Shown: positions 9,434-19,940, counted from the first letter of the stretch. The stretch is DNA of 64,000 nucleotides from Cryptosporidium bovis (GCA_009768925.2 VHIT02000030.1:62001-126000); one strand, 5' to 3'. Made by a program: numbers and translations. Notes: a model not told the origin generated them from the sequence alone.

Positions 9434-10119
9434 TTGCCGATCTATAAAAAAGTATCGAGTTAAAACAAAAGGAAAATATTTTTATAATAAATGAAGTTTA
9501 AGGTAAAAAATACTGAGAATACAACAATTAAAAAGAGTACACAGGAGTGAATTGAAATATTGGACAAAGCTAAACATTTTTTCAAATTAAACTTATTAAT
9601 TGCGAGACACTTAGAGAACTACAAATTTGTCGTTTCTTGCAGACTAGTTTTCCCATAACAAGATTATCCTGGCTTACATGTGAATTGTGTGTGTACATTT
9701 GTTTACAAAATTGCTCGTTAAACTGTAAGGTAGTCTTTCTCTTACTTTGTTTTTAGAAGCCGCTGATGCTGTAAACCGCTTGCACTGATTAGTTGTGATC
9801 TTATTGTGTGTTTTGGCGAGTATAACAGTCTAATATAACTAAAGTTCTAATTGGTGAAACGCTTTCCCGGAGTACTACGCGAAATATGTATCTAAATGTT
9901 GATTGAAAGATGATACTTCGTGAGGCAAACATATTTTTGGTGATTTCAGGAGCCGGTTTTTTGATAAAATGCAAATCCGGGAGATACTAATTTTAAAAAT
10001 TCATCAGATTTTTTTCATGTAATTCGCAAAAAAGTCACACATAATTAAGAGGACTAAAAGTTTCAATGCTCAGTTATTACTTTTTTTTATTAGCATAGGC
10101 ATACAGCTGGGAGTAGGCG

Positions 10120-10129
10120 TTGGCGCCAA
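10120..10129. promoter_or_regulatory. Palindromic E2F-like motif TTGGCGCCAA
   Basis: This perfect 10-bp palindrome ends three bases before an ATG at 10133. It argues that translation of the TM9SF gene starts further downstream, at 10241. Confidence 0.6.
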
Positions 10130-10240
10130 TTAATGAAATTAGTTAGGAACAAATATACCCCACTGGATAAGAATAGGCTGCTGTTATGTTGGAAGATGAA
10201 GGTAAAATTGAGAGAATCAGTAACAAGAGAGATATGTAGG

Positions 10241-12043
10241 ATGAAAGCTTTATTATTATTTCTGCTGGTACTATTTTTCGTCATTCAAACAAAGGGGTAC
10301 CAGCAAGGTGATAATGTGGAAATAATGCTAAATAGGATATGGAAATATGAGGAGAGTATTTCGACCTCTGATTTTTCATTTTATAGCAAGATACCACTAT
10401 GTCAGGAAGTGAAAAGCATCAAAGATATGTCATTTAATGAGATTGTTAGGGGGGACCAAATAATAACTTTAAATGCAACTTTTGGGAAGAATGAGTTAGA
10501 CAAACTCCTTTGTACAGTGAATCTAAATTACGAACAACTTAAGAGATTGGGAAAACACATTAGAAACAACTATGTATTTGAGATATATGTTGAGGATAAA
10601 GCAATAGCCAAAACATTGGGTGTTATAAATGAAAATGGAGATTCCATTTTAATTACAGGTTATGATCTTATTATTGGGTATAAAGGTAGCGACATTGTCT
10701 CTTTAGAAGCCAAATCTAGAAGAGAGCACATGATTAATATAGACAAGACGATATCTATAGAGAGAGTTGATAAATTTTCAATGATTAATTTATTTTATAG
10801 CGTAGAATGGGTAGACGTTACTGACGCATTAAATAGTGAATACGAGGCATCTTTTCATAATGAAATCAAAAAACAAGTTAAAATACCAATGATTAGATGG
10901 TTAGGAGTGTTTAACAGTGTTTTCCTAACCATATTAATTATCTCAATGTTACTCTTAATTTTCATGCAGGTTCTTAGGTCAGAGTTTTCAAGATACTTTC
11001 CAATGGGTGAAGATGACTTGAATTTGGCCTTTGATGATGATCCTATTGAAATGAAGGGTTGGAAACTTTTACACGGAGATATCTTTAGGTCCCCGAAATA
11101 CCGGATGATTCTTTCTTCTTTTGTTGGGAATGGATTTCAAATACTATTTGTTGGGTTAATAATATGCATCACAAACAATGTATCAATGTTTAGAAACTTA
11201 TCATTTGATACAAATACAGTAAAATTCCTGCTCCTATTATTTACAGTTTCATCTTATGTTTCTGGTTATGTATCTTCGTATATATACATATCGATGGGAG
11301 GAAGAAAATTCAAGTATAACATATTTTTAACTTGCTTTATATATGTATTTCCAGTTTACTGCATAGTTTTGGCAGTTAAATCATTAACTCTTTCTTCAGG
11401 ACTCAAACTATTTGATATTTTTTATTCCATTAAAATATTCTTGCTTTATTCAATGGTTTCTATGCCACTTTGTTTCATTGGTGGTCTTTTTGGAAAAAAA
11501 AAGTCAGAAAGGAGTTTTAAATTTCCTTGTAAAACAAACAGATTACCGAGGCAAATACCAAAGCAAAAATGGTACAATTCACAAAAGCTTCAGCTATTTA
11601 TTTCTGGTTTAATTCCGTTTTCAGCAATTTACGTTGAATTACACTATTTATTGATATCATTTTGGAACTATACCCCTTTTTATTTTTACAACAATAAACA
11701 TCACAATAATTTCTTGCTTCTAACCATAAGCACTCTTCTTTTAATTCTTGTTGGTTCAACATCATCAATTATTCTGATATATATTCAACTTAACTTAGAA
11801 AACTACAAATGGTGGTGGTTCTCGTTTTTGAATGGACTTTCTCCTTGCCTTTACTTTTTTTTGTTCTCGCTCTATTATTTTTTTTCATATTCAAATCACA
11901 TATTTGGTTTCATTCAGCTCAGGCTCTTTATACTTTCAAACTTAGTCATCACATATACCCTTATCCTCGCTCTTTCCTCCATTACATTTGTTTCTTCTTA
12001 TCTCTTCATACACTACATTTACAAACACATCAAGTCTGACTAA
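10241..12043 (+). CDS. TM9SF / EMP70-family multi-pass membrane protein (nonaspanin)
   Basis: Starting at ATG 10241 gives 600 aa with a clean signal peptide (MKALLLFLLVLFFVIQTKG). A lumenal domain follows, with the family pattern 'Y..GD.VE..LNRI', 'FYSKIPLC' and 'RGDQI'. About nine hydrophobic membrane segments begin near 'SVFLTILIISMLLLIF'. Between them is the conserved 'DDDPIEMKGWKLLHGDIFRSP', which is the 'GWK.vHGDVFR.P' signature of TM9 proteins. The C-terminus HIKSD carries the KxD/E-type signal that keeps TM9SF proteins in the Golgi. In-frame ATGs at 10133 and 10196 would add a charged leader ahead of the signal peptide. I prefer 10241 because of the promoter motif at 10120-10129. Family members act in endomembrane sorting of transmembrane cargo. 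It converges with GRASP. Confidence 0.88.
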   Translation: MKALLLFLLVLFFVIQTKGYQQGDNVEIMLNRIWKYEESISTSDFSFYSKIPLCQEVKSIKDMSFNEIVRGDQIITLNATFGKNELDKLLCTVNLNYEQLKRLGKHIRNNYVFEIYVEDKAIAKTLGVINENGDSILITGYDLIIGYKGSDIVSLEAKSRREHMINIDKTISIERVDKFSMINLFYSVEWVDVTDALNSEYEASFHNEIKKQVKIPMIRWLGVFNSVFLTILIISMLLLIFMQVLRSEFSRYFPMGEDDLNLAFDDDPIEMKGWKLLHGDIFRSPKYRMILSSFVGNGFQILFVGLIICITNNVSMFRNLSFDTNTVKFLLLLFTVSSYVSGYVSSYIYISMGGRKFKYNIFLTCFIYVFPVYCIVLAVKSLTLSSGLKLFDIFYSIKIFLLYSMVSMPLCFIGGLFGKKKSERSFKFPCKTNRLPRQIPKQKWYNSQKLQLFISGLIPFSAIYVELHYLLISFWNYTPFYFYNNKHHNNFLLLTISTLLLILVGSTSSIILIYIQLNLENYKWWWFSFLNGLSPCLYFFLFSLYYFFSYSNHIFGFIQLRLFILSNLVITYTLILALSSITFVSSYLFIHYIYKHIKSD

Positions 12044-12293
12044 ATATAACGTTAGTATAAGATAGGAGAGATATGTATAGGGAAATGGGTTTGGACTGAG
12101 GAAGACAGACACAAACTACTCGCCTTTTTTTTATATAACTTAAGATATAATTAATGACTAGTGCTTCTTGTAATACAGCATGATATGTAATTAACGAGAA
12201 AAAAAGCTACAGTATTATTAGAATAATCTTAATTTGCTTCATATGTAACTATATAATTGCTTTCTCTCCCTGGTTACTATTTCCTTTTTAAAA

Positions 12294-14279
12294 CTAATAT
12301 TTATCAGTTTCCTCTGATACCTCTAGAGTACCTGGAGGGTTGTAACCTATCACTGGCTTTATTTCGAGAAGTTTTTTAAATATTTCGTATTCTCTTTCAC
12401 TAATAGGCGTCATTACTTGCCTAGGTGTATCTGTTTCCGAGCCATTTTCTCTACTCTCGTATTCTTTTATACGGCCTTCAGCTAATTTTATAGTTTCGTT
12501 ACTTAATGATTTCCTCTCATCATTTTCCTCTTTTGCATTCTCATTAATGGAGTTGGTATGTGCGCATGCATGCATATTTTCATTATTTGTATGATTGCCG
12601 GTGTTTAGGTTACCCACAAATTCTGGCGTGTGCATATAAGTATCAATATTATTATGAATTGAATAAGTTACATCTTGGTCTTCTTTAACTTCCTTTTCAC
12701 TACATTTTTCTGGTTCGGTTGGAGTTATTACTTCCACCAAAACTTGGTTTTGAGCTACCAAACTTGGTGTAAGCTCCTGCTCCATGTTTCCGTTTTCCTC
12801 ATGAAAACTTTCCAACGTAATATTTTCTTGTGTATTTGAAACAGATAGGTTACTCGTGTTAATATAATCTTCTGGACTATTTATATCATTTTTGGCAAAA
12901 CCACAATTATTTCTTGTGTTCACATTTACACTTTGGTCTTCTAAGTCCTCAATATGCTTGAAATCATCAATTATAGCTTTCTCAATGATTGCTCGCCTAT
13001 CTTGTATGATATTATTCGTTTGTTTGACTCTAAATAGATCAAATGAGTTGTCTCTTATAAGACTTCTTTCCGTAAAGTGTGAATCCTCACAAAGAATATA
13101 TCTCCCATCATTTTTGAGTGTTAATTCTTTATCAATCTTTACTTCTAAATTAGTATAAGACTCTAAATTTGCATTGTTTTCAACTTCAATATTTAACTCA
13201 TTCTCAAGTTCAATCTCTTTTTCCACCATATTACTTTCTTGGTTGTCACATTCTATTACATCTTGCTTTGGTTTATTGCAATCCTCTTTGAAATAAATTT
13301 TTCCAATATCAGCCGTGTTTTCGGCGAGATTTTCAAGTTTATAACTGATTTTATTTGTATTCTTATCGAAAGATGTATAAATAAAGTTTGGTTCAATTGG
13401 GGAGTTTGAGTGAGACAACGATAAGTTTGTATGTTTGTTATCAGAATTAGAAGGATCCGTTGTTATTTCTTTTGCACATTTATTCACACTCGATTTTTCT
13501 CTAAAAGGAATATCAACCATGGGCCCAGCAGTTATATCGCACCCTAAGAATCCTCTTCCACCCCAGGAGGAATTGGGAGTAATTGATATCTCTCTCAGTA
13601 TTTCTGTTTCAGAGTTGTAAACACTTAATGATACTTCAGAACCATCATTGTTTTTAATGTAAGCTAGAAAATCATCTGTGGAATAAAAGGGTCTTTTAAT
13701 GGAATTACTACCAATAATATAATCATTATTTGGAGTCATACCTGATAATTCAGCTGGGGATGAATTTTGTACATTTATAACCTTAATCCCTTTTTTTGAT
13801 ATTTCCTCCCAGTGAACACCTATACCAAGACCATTAATTCGCTCATCAAAGTTGAGAAATTGAAATATTTTCTGAGATTCAAAGGGAATATCGTGGTTTA
13901 ATTGTAACTTGATTTCATCTGAATCATCTGTTTGTTTTTCCGTTTTATTTTCATGCTTTTTTGAGAGTTTTGTACCGTTAGTTTCAGTATCAGCTTTACT
14001 TGAAATTTCATCAAATTTATTACTTGGAATTAAAACAAAAGTTCTAATCTTTGAAGAAAGTGAATTATATACACTAATCTTTAGTTTAGACCTTGCAACA
14101 CCTTTTAGTCTTTTTACAAAAAAGTCATGGGAAGCATCCGAAATCTGGGTGAGTGGTACTCCATCTATTCCCACTATGTAGTCAAAATATCTCTCAAATC
14201 CCAAAAACTTTCCTAGGCTTGTCTCTCCATAGTTACAAACTCTGAAACCTCCAAGATCCTTTGATTGGGAGGCTCCCAT
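12294..14279 (-). CDS. GRASP: Golgi reassembly stacking protein (GRASP55/65 homologue)
   Basis: The protein is 661 aa. The N-terminus MGASQS is a good N-myristoylation signal for membrane anchoring. Two GRASP-type PDZ domains follow. The first is at about 10-110 (FRVCNYGE, DYIVGIDGVPL). The second is at about 150-250 (LGIGVHWEE, SSPAELSGMTPNNDYIIGS). They end in the diagnostic 'WGGRGFLGCDI' and 'IPFRE'. The C-terminal ~400 residues are Asn/Glu-rich and low in complexity, as in other GRASPs, and likely a phosphoregulated spacer. GRASPs tether Golgi cisternae in trans and take part in unconventional secretion. A paired E2F-like dyad lies about 370 bp upstream. Confidence 0.93.
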   Translation of the reverse strand: MGASQSKDLGGFRVCNYGETSLGKFLGFERYFDYIVGIDGVPLTQISDASHDFFVKRLKGVARSKLKISVYNSLSSKIRTFVLIPSNKFDEISSKADTETNGTKLSKKHENKTEKQTDDSDEIKLQLNHDIPFESQKIFQFLNFDERINGLGIGVHWEEISKKGIKVINVQNSSPAELSGMTPNNDYIIGSNSIKRPFYSTDDFLAYIKNNDGSEVSLSVYNSETEILREISITPNSSWGGRGFLGCDITAGPMVDIPFREKSSVNKCAKEITTDPSNSDNKHTNLSLSHSNSPIEPNFIYTSFDKNTNKISYKLENLAENTADIGKIYFKEDCNKPKQDVIECDNQESNMVEKEIELENELNIEVENNANLESYTNLEVKIDKELTLKNDGRYILCEDSHFTERSLIRDNSFDLFRVKQTNNIIQDRRAIIEKAIIDDFKHIEDLEDQSVNVNTRNNCGFAKNDINSPEDYINTSNLSVSNTQENITLESFHEENGNMEQELTPSLVAQNQVLVEVITPTEPEKCSEKEVKEDQDVTYSIHNNIDTYMHTPEFVGNLNTGNHTNNENMHACAHTNSINENAKEENDERKSLSNETIKLAEGRIKEYESRENGSETDTPRQVMTPISEREYEIFKKLLEIKPVIGYNPPGTLEVSEETDKY

Positions 14280-14716
14280 TTAACTCCGTGTATTTCAAAG
14301 TTTAAAAGGGAAATAAAAAGCTGAATCCTTTTATGACAATCTTAATTAAATTTGTGTTTGAAGTTGTAGTCTTCACTTTTCCTTGCTTATTCTGACAAAC
14401 TTCAAAGTCGTTAGTTCCATATCAATAGAAACGCTCTTTTTTTCCGAGTGCTAAACTCAAAGTAGACAAAATATAAATATAGTAAATTTCATTAAAAAAA
14501 GAAACAAGGGGAGAGAACACAGAAGTGTATGGGTAACTTATATTTAGATATACATATAAAATAATATGAAGTTTACTATTTCTCTTCCCCACTGTAAAAT
14601 TCTGAAAAATAGTATTTCATCCCTTTTTCGGGGAAATCCTTTAGCGCCAAATCGCTGTTTTGGCGCTGCATTATCACAAGACTGGCTAGTGGAATGGTAT
14701 ATATAACATAATTCAC
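14280..14716. other. Intergenic region upstream of GRASP
   Basis: This is AT-rich. The only notable element is the inverted pair of E2F-like sites at 14643-14667. Confidence 0.6.
14643..14667. promoter_or_regulatory. Inverted pair of E2F-like sites (25-bp dyad)
   Basis: AGCGCCAAA (14643-14651) and TTTGGCGCT (14659-14667) are perfect 9-bp reverse complements separated by 7 bp. They lie upstream of GRASP and just past the 3' end of the next gene. Confidence 0.6.
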
Positions 14717-15787
14717 TTAAGAAAGCAGTTTGCTAAAATCAACCTTTGGTGCAACTAATTTGGAAATAGAACCTCTCTTTCCGGAGAGTACGTCTCCAAT
14801 TGGGACAGTTGTGTCATCATTTTGGGTATCCTTTGAATCCCCCGTATTTTCTGTAGGCTTATCTGCTATTTGAACGTCTTTCTCTTTTTCAGGGGCTGTA
14901 TTAAGGGAAGCAAGTCTTCTCCTTTCTCTAAGTATTTTTTTCACTTTTTTGTGAACCTCAATTTCACGTATGCAAACCATCATAGCATCCATAAATTGGG
15001 TGGGAATATTTTCAATTACGGTAGTTTGACCTGATTTATTCCTTCTAGAGAATATTATTTTTGATCTTGAATAGTCCCAATATCCATCCCTAAGATCATT
15101 AGCAAATATAATACCCCTTTTTTCAGACTTTTCTCCTCTGCTCACTCTAAGATCACTCTTTGTGTAATATGAAAGGAAAGCGATGGGATCAGTCCCGTCC
15201 ATAATAAAAAACCTCACTTTATTGGGTGAAATATGAGAGTCCCAATCACCAACGAGCTTAACAGCAACACATCCTCTTTTTCCGATGTCCCAAGCAGTGT
15301 GATAACCCATTGCAATATCATCTGGTATATATTCGCCTCGTGGGGTCCATGCATTTTGACGTATCACCTCCATTTCTTCAGGGCTGATTGTAAGTAGGTC
15401 TTCTCCTTTTTGAATTTGACCAACAATTTCGTCATGAAAAAAATCTGGATTATCATCCTCATTCCCTTTATCATTCTTTCTTCTATGCCTTATTCTTTGT
15501 CTGTATTTAATATCACCAAGTCTCACCCCCCCTTTTTGATTTGTTTGGAAGACCTTGAGCTTATCTTGAATAGCACTATCAAAATTGTTTTTTGAAGAAA
15601 ACAAAATTGAACTCGAATCTAACTTCACATCATTTTCACAATCACATGATAATTCGTCCTCATCATCACCATAGAAATCATTCCAATCATAGTCCCCACT
15701 ATAGTAGCCCTGGACATTTGCCAATATCTTGTTTACTGTCGTAGATTCCTTATTCCCATCTTCAGACACAGAAAATCCCTGGTTCAT
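14717..15787 (-). CDS. Unrecognised conserved-looking protein
   Basis: The protein is 356 aa and I do not recognise its family. The N-terminus is acidic (runs of D/E/N around residues 28-50), followed by a basic patch (KYRQRIRHRRKN, about 95-106). A compact central region (about 135-275) has well-spaced aromatic and hydrophobic residues (WTPRGEYIP, GYHTAWDIGKRGCVAVKLVGDW, VRFFIMDGTDPIAFLSYYT), which suggests a folded domain. Then comes a basic helix (EVHKKVKKILRERRRL) and a disordered tail. There is no signal peptide or membrane segment. The composition fits a nuclear protein, but this is a guess. Its promoter is shared with the divergent ATG16-like gene and contains AGGCGCCAT. Confidence 0.75.
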   Translation of the reverse strand: MNQGFSVSEDGNKESTTVNKILANVQGYYSGDYDWNDFYGDDEDELSCDCENDVKLDSSSILFSSKNNFDSAIQDKLKVFQTNQKGGVRLGDIKYRQRIRHRRKNDKGNEDDNPDFFHDEIVGQIQKGEDLLTISPEEMEVIRQNAWTPRGEYIPDDIAMGYHTAWDIGKRGCVAVKLVGDWDSHISPNKVRFFIMDGTDPIAFLSYYTKSDLRVSRGEKSEKRGIIFANDLRDGYWDYSRSKIIFSRRNKSGQTTVIENIPTQFMDAMMVCIREIEVHKKVKKILRERRRLASLNTAPEKEKDVQIADKPTENTGDSKDTQNDDTTVPIGDVLSGKRGSISKLVAPKVDFSKLLS

Positions 15788-16426
15788 TCCAATTTACTTA
15801 ATAAATCCTTTATTGTTGTAAATGAGGTTGCAGAAATTTATTTTACATTAGATTTCTCCCGTTGTTATAATGCAATTTATATTATTTTCACTTGATATAT
15901 ACTGATTAATTTTTTTGAACTTATACAATGTAGCACCTATTATTCTGCTATTATTAGTAAATTTTAACATTTATTCATTTATGGCCTCCATCTGTGTGTA
16001 ATTTCGTTCAATTAGGCGCCATCATTCAAACCTTTACGAATTCTTGATTTGCACTTTTAATGGTGAGAGGAGTACATTAATGCGATAAACTAAGTTGGCT
16101 TAAGTTCATAATAGTATTTTCAGGAGCACTTAAGGAAGACCACATATATAAAGGGTATTTGCATACCTTACGGCTATATTCACACCCGGTTTTTCTTGCT
16201 CATTTATTACTTCCATTCTGAATGAATTAGGAATTATAAATTGTAATTTTCCAGTGAAATAAAATTTAACGTCGATAAATTAATTTTTTGGAAAACAATC
16301 AACTATTTGTTCTCATTAATTCTCTTCTCTCTTGTTTAGTTTATTTAACTCATCTTTTGTTTCGTGAGAAGTTTTATCACCAATTCAATAATTTTACATA
16401 TCAGGGTAATTGTTTTTGTGCACATC
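15788..16426. other. Divergent intergenic region
   Basis: This lies between the unrecognised protein (minus) and the ATG16-like gene (plus). It contains an E2F-like AGGCGCCAT at 16014-16022. Otherwise it is AT-rich with no recognised gene. Confidence 0.55.
16014..16022. promoter_or_regulatory. E2F-like motif AGGCGCCAT
   Basis: This is a GGCGCC-core site between two divergent genes, about 225 bp from one start codon and 405 bp from the other. Confidence 0.5.
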
Positions 16427-17026
16427 ATGGAAAAAAAGGATTGGGAGTCATTGATTATAAAGAGGGCAATAGAAAAAAATAATCCCACTATTTCTGATCT
16501 CCTTGAAATATATGGATCATGTAAGTTATTACAGATATAATTTTTAAACTAAGATTATAAACCACTAGGAATAAATTTAGTGGTTTACATCACTTGTAAT
16601 TAACTCACAAACACTTAATAATTAGATAACCAATTGAAAAATGAACTACGAATACGCACAGGTGGAAGCAATTCACATGATAATGGGTTGAAAACTCACG
16701 TGAGAGGTTTAAGTCAAATCAATGCAGAAAAAAAGTGTTACAAAAGTAATAAAGGACGCAATGATTTGGAAGAATGCAATTCAGGACATTCACCAGATCT
16801 ATGCCGAGGAGAACCAGGTGATAATCGGGAGCCAATGACCACGAATGCAAGGTATCTTGAGTTGAAATTACTGCAATTGCAACAGGAACTCACAAATTCA
16901 TATAGAAACAAGTTAAATTTTGACAATTCAATACATAATCTGAAAGAGAGAATTGAACAATTAGAGGCAGAGCTCGCTGAAAAGGAAACGGTAATAAGAA
17001 GCCTTGAAAAGAGGGCAACTAAATGA
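16427..17026 (+). CDS. ATG16-like coiled-coil protein, two exons
   Basis: The gene is reconstructed from two exons. Exon 1 (16427-16520) starts at ATG and ends at a GTAAGT. Exon 2 (16626-17026) follows a TTAG acceptor. Joining them keeps the frame and gives 164 aa; exon 2 alone has no in-frame ATG near its start. The N-terminal helix (MEKKDWESLIIKRAI, then ISDLLEIYGSYNQLKNEL) resembles the ATG5-binding N-terminus of ATG16 ('W...I...L..RD......F..II..YN.LL'). The C-terminal coiled coil (about 105-164; LQLQQELTNSYRNK, LKERIEQLEAELAEKE) resembles its 'QEEL.EL...' coil. There is no WD40 part, as in yeast. ATG16 scaffolds ATG5-ATG12 for ATG8 lipidation. The gene structure is fairly secure; the family call is pattern-based and a generic coiled coil is the alternative. 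Confidence 0.6.
16521..16625 (+). other. Intron of the ATG16-like gene (105 nt)
   Basis: It has a GTAAGT donor and a TTAG acceptor. Removing it restores a continuous frame with an ATG start. Confidence 0.7.
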
Positions 17027-17975
17027 TTACTTGATCAGAATACTAACAAACACTACATCTTATAAAGAATAGATGTTTCCCCCTCTTCTTTTATGCAGAT
17101 AAGTTGAATCTCCATAAATTTATGGTATTTGTCATTTCACAGTACACATAAAAATGGCGCCTTGTTTGTGTGTACCTTTTGTTACCGGAGTATTTATTGC
17201 ACATAATAATACGAAGAGTAATCTGAGATAATCCATTAAGCTTGCTCCATTGTAGTTTTGTAATAGTATTCAATTTGAATAAATATCTAGTTTAATATTA
17301 GTTGTAACTGTAAATTTATGCGTTCCTAAGGTCATGCTAATTATGGTATACTAAAAATAGGATGTAACAGAGTTAATTTTTTTCGAGTGGGATAAATCTG
17401 GCGGCAAAACGGTGTTTGATCTCGAAGATAAAATTAAGAGAATAGCAACAACAAAATGAAGAAAATGTTATTTTTAACATTCTCTATTGATTGAATTGAA
17501 ATGCCTCCAAATGACCACATAATTTAAGTAAAACACAAAAACATTATGAGAAAAAAGTCTAGTTGAAGTAAAACTGAAATGTAGGTAGCATAAAACCGAC
17601 GGTGGGGAGGGAAGAAATTGGCGGAAAATTGGATAAAATAGAAATATTAATAGCAATATAAATAACATAAATGCAGATGTCTATTTGAATGGTTATAGAG
17701 ACCCGTACGAGTGAACCCCTCAAACAAATAACTAATCAATTTTAATGATTAGTAAACAGAGGTGATAAATAGGTATTATAGATATTGTATAATATATATA
17801 CAATTATTAAGATATACAAAACCACATGAAAAAGATATTAGTGGAAATAATAAATTACTAATAAATAATATTAAATATTAATAAAGATAAACATTTGCTG
17901 AGGGGAAACTAAAATCGATATTCTCTGTTCAGAAAAGAATAAAAAATAAGGATAATAGGAAAGAGGAAGAGGTAG
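17027..17975. other. Intergenic region upstream of BiP
   Basis: This is about 950 bp. It holds TGGCGCC at 17155-17161, TGGCGGCAAAAC at 17399-17410 and TTGGCGGAAAA at 17618-17628, all E2F-like. A strongly AT-rich stretch (17750-17900) lies next to the BiP start. No gene is recognised. Confidence 0.55.
17155..17161. promoter_or_regulatory. E2F-like motif TGGCGCC
   Basis: This is the most distal of three GC-rich E2F-like motifs upstream of BiP; the others are at 17399 and 17618. Confidence 0.4.
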
Positions 17976-19940
17976 ATGATGAGACTATTAAAGACTTGCT
18001 TATCGGTGTTTTTGAGTTTATCTTTGTTGTTTGTAGCAAAAGCTGCGGATGATAAGAAGTATGACGGCCCAGTAATAGGCATTGATCTCGGTACTACTTA
18101 CTCATGTGTTGGTATATACAAAAATGGTAGAGTAGAGATTATTCCAAACGAGCAAGGTAATCGTATCACTCCATCATATGTATCCTTTACTGAGGATGAG
18201 AGATTGATAGGTGAATCAGCTAAGAATCAGGCAACTGTCAATCCAGCACAAACATTGTTTGATGTAAAAAGACTTATTGGCCGTCGTTTTAAGGATGATT
18301 CAGTACAAAAGGATAAAACACTTTTACCATATGAAATTATCAACAAGGAAGGTAAACCATACATTCAAGTTGAAATGAAAGGTGAAAGGAAACAGCTTGC
18401 TCCGGAAGAGGTGTCGGCTATGGTTTTACTAAAAATGAAGGAAATAGCAGAAGCTTATTTAGGTAAGGAGGTAAAACATGCTGTTATTACCGTACCTGCC
18501 TATTTTAATGATGCTCAACGTCAGGCTACAAAGGACGCAGGTGCCATTGCAGGCTTGAATGTTATTCGTATCATAAACGAACCAACAGCAGCCGCTATTG
18601 CATTTGGTCTTGATAAGAAAGCTGAGAAAAGCATTTTAGTCTACGACTTGGGAGGTGGTACTTTTGATGTTTCTCTCCTTACCATAGACAATGGTGTTTT
18701 TGAGGTCGTTGCCACAAGTGGTGATACACACTTGGGTGGTGAAGATTTTGACCAACGTGTTATGGATCATTTCATTAAGATAATAAAATCTAAGACAGGG
18801 AAGGATGTTAAATCCGACAAGAGAGCTCTCCAGAAACTCAGAAGGGAAGTAGAGAAATCAAAAAGGGCTCTTTCATCCACTCCTCAGGTAAAGGTAGAGA
18901 TTGAAGACTTAATGGAGGGAGTTGATCTTAGCGAGACCTTAACAAGAGCTAAATTTGACGAGCTGAATGCAGATCTTTTCAGGAAGACAATAGACCCAGT
19001 AAAAAAGGTATTGGAAGACGCAGGCATTAAAAAATCTGAGGTAGATGAGATCGTTCTTGTCGGTGGTTCCACTCGTATTCCAAAGATACAATCCTTAATC
19101 AAGGAGTTCTTTGATGGAAAAGAGCCTAACAGAGGTATTAACCCAGATGAGGCAGTAGCTTATGGTGCCGCTGTTCAAGCAGGTATCTTGGCAGGAGAAG
19201 GTGGTAGTGACTTATTACTTTTGGATGTTACTCCACTCACTTTGGGTATTGAAACTGTTGGTGGTGTTATGACAAAATTGATTTCTCGTAACACCGTTGT
19301 ACCAACAAAGAAGAGTCAAGTTTTCAGTACATATCAAGACAATCAACCGGCTGTATTGATCCAAGTATTTGAGGGTGAACGTCCAATGACAAAAGATAAC
19401 AACTTACTCGGGAAGTTTGAGCTCACTGGAATTCCACCTGCACCAAGAGGTGTCCCTCAAATTGAAGTTACTTTTGAAGTTGATACGGATGGTATTTTGC
19501 AGGTTAGTGCTAAGGACAAAGGAACTGGTAAATCAGAGAAGATTACAATCACAAATGACAAAGGGAGACTCTCACAAGAGGATATCGAGCGTATGATCAG
19601 AGAAGCCGAGCAATTCGCTGAAGAAGACAAATTGGTTCGGGAGAGAGTTGATGCCAAGAACGCTTTGGATAGTTACATCCACTCAATGAGAATGAGTATT
19701 GAAGATAAGGACAAACTCGGTCAAAAGCTAGAGGAGGACGACAAGGAGAAAATTAAAGAGGCCCTTAAGGATGCCGAAGACTTCATGAACAGTAATCCTG
19801 ATGCAGATGCCCAGGAAATTAAGGATAAACTCAAAGAAGTCGAGGGTATATGCAATCCAATTATTGCTGCAGTTTATGGTCAAGCCGGAGGTGCCTCCGA
19901 TCACTCTGGTGAGGAATACACTGGCCACGACGAACTCTAA
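17976..19940 (+). CDS. BIP: Endoplasmic reticulum HSP70 chaperone BiP (GRP78)
   Basis: The protein is 654 aa. Its signal peptide ([23 protein letters not shown]) precedes the HSP70 ATPase domain: '[12 protein letters not shown]' phosphate-binding loop, '[16 protein letters not shown]', '[14 protein letters not shown]' and '[13 protein letters not shown]'. The peptide-binding domain starts near '[18 protein letters not shown]'. The C-terminus is HDEL, the ER retrieval signal, which makes this the ER paralogue rather than a cytosolic or mitosomal HSP70. It folds secretory proteins and supports translocation. Codon use is richer in GC-ending codons than in neighbouring genes, as expected for high expression. 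The tandem ATG ATG start makes residue 1 or 2 the start. Confidence 0.98.
   Translation: MMRLLKTCLSVFLSLSLLFVAKAADDKKYDGPVIGIDLGTTYSCVGIYKNGRVEIIPNEQGNRITPSYVSFTEDERLIGESAKNQATVNPAQTLFDVKRLIGRRFKDDSVQKDKTLLPYEIINKEGKPYIQVEMKGERKQLAPEEVSAMVLLKMKEIAEAYLGKEVKHAVITVPAYFNDAQRQATKDAGAIAGLNVIRIINEPTAAAIAFGLDKKAEKSILVYDLGGGTFDVSLLTIDNGVFEVVATSGDTHLGGEDFDQRVMDHFIKIIKSKTGKDVKSDKRALQKLRREVEKSKRALSSTPQVKVEIEDLMEGVDLSETLTRAKFDELNADLFRKTIDPVKKVLEDAGIKKSEVDEIVLVGGSTRIPKIQSLIKEFFDGKEPNRGINPDEAVAYGAAVQAGILAGEGGSDLLLLDVTPLTLGIETVGGVMTKLISRNTVVPTKKSQVFSTYQDNQPAVLIQVFEGERPMTKDNNLLGKFELTGIPPAPRGVPQIEVTFEVDTDGILQVSAKDKGTGKSEKITITNDKGRLSQEDIERMIREAEQFAEEDKLVRERVDAKNALDSYIHSMRMSIEDKDKLGQKLEEDDKEKIKEALKDAEDFMNSNPDADAQEIKDKLKEVEGICNPIIAAVYGQAGGASDHSGEEYTGHDEL

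Larger units (their letters stand above)
9084..10240. other. Long divergent intergenic region (eL20 / TM9SF promoters)
   Basis: This is about 1.1 kb between two divergent genes. It holds E2F-like TTGGCGCC at 9426-9433 and TTGGCGCCAA at 10120-10129. A short hairpin lies at 9159-9185 (CCTTGTTCT against AGAACCAAGG with one bulge). A pair of complementary 7-mers, TCCCGGA at 9865 and TCCGGGA near 9976, lies in a less AT-rich stretch (about 9760-9990). No coding gene is recognised; a small RNA gene in this gap is possible but unproven. Confidence 0.45.

Noticed and set aside
12556-12575. GCGCATGCATGCATA, an AP2-like site
   Set aside because: It lies inside the GRASP coding region, in the low-complexity tail, so the match is probably coincidental.
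16288-16482. 64-codon frame upstream of the ATG16-like gene
   Set aside because: It is out of frame with exon 1, which overlaps it and has a better start and splice donor.
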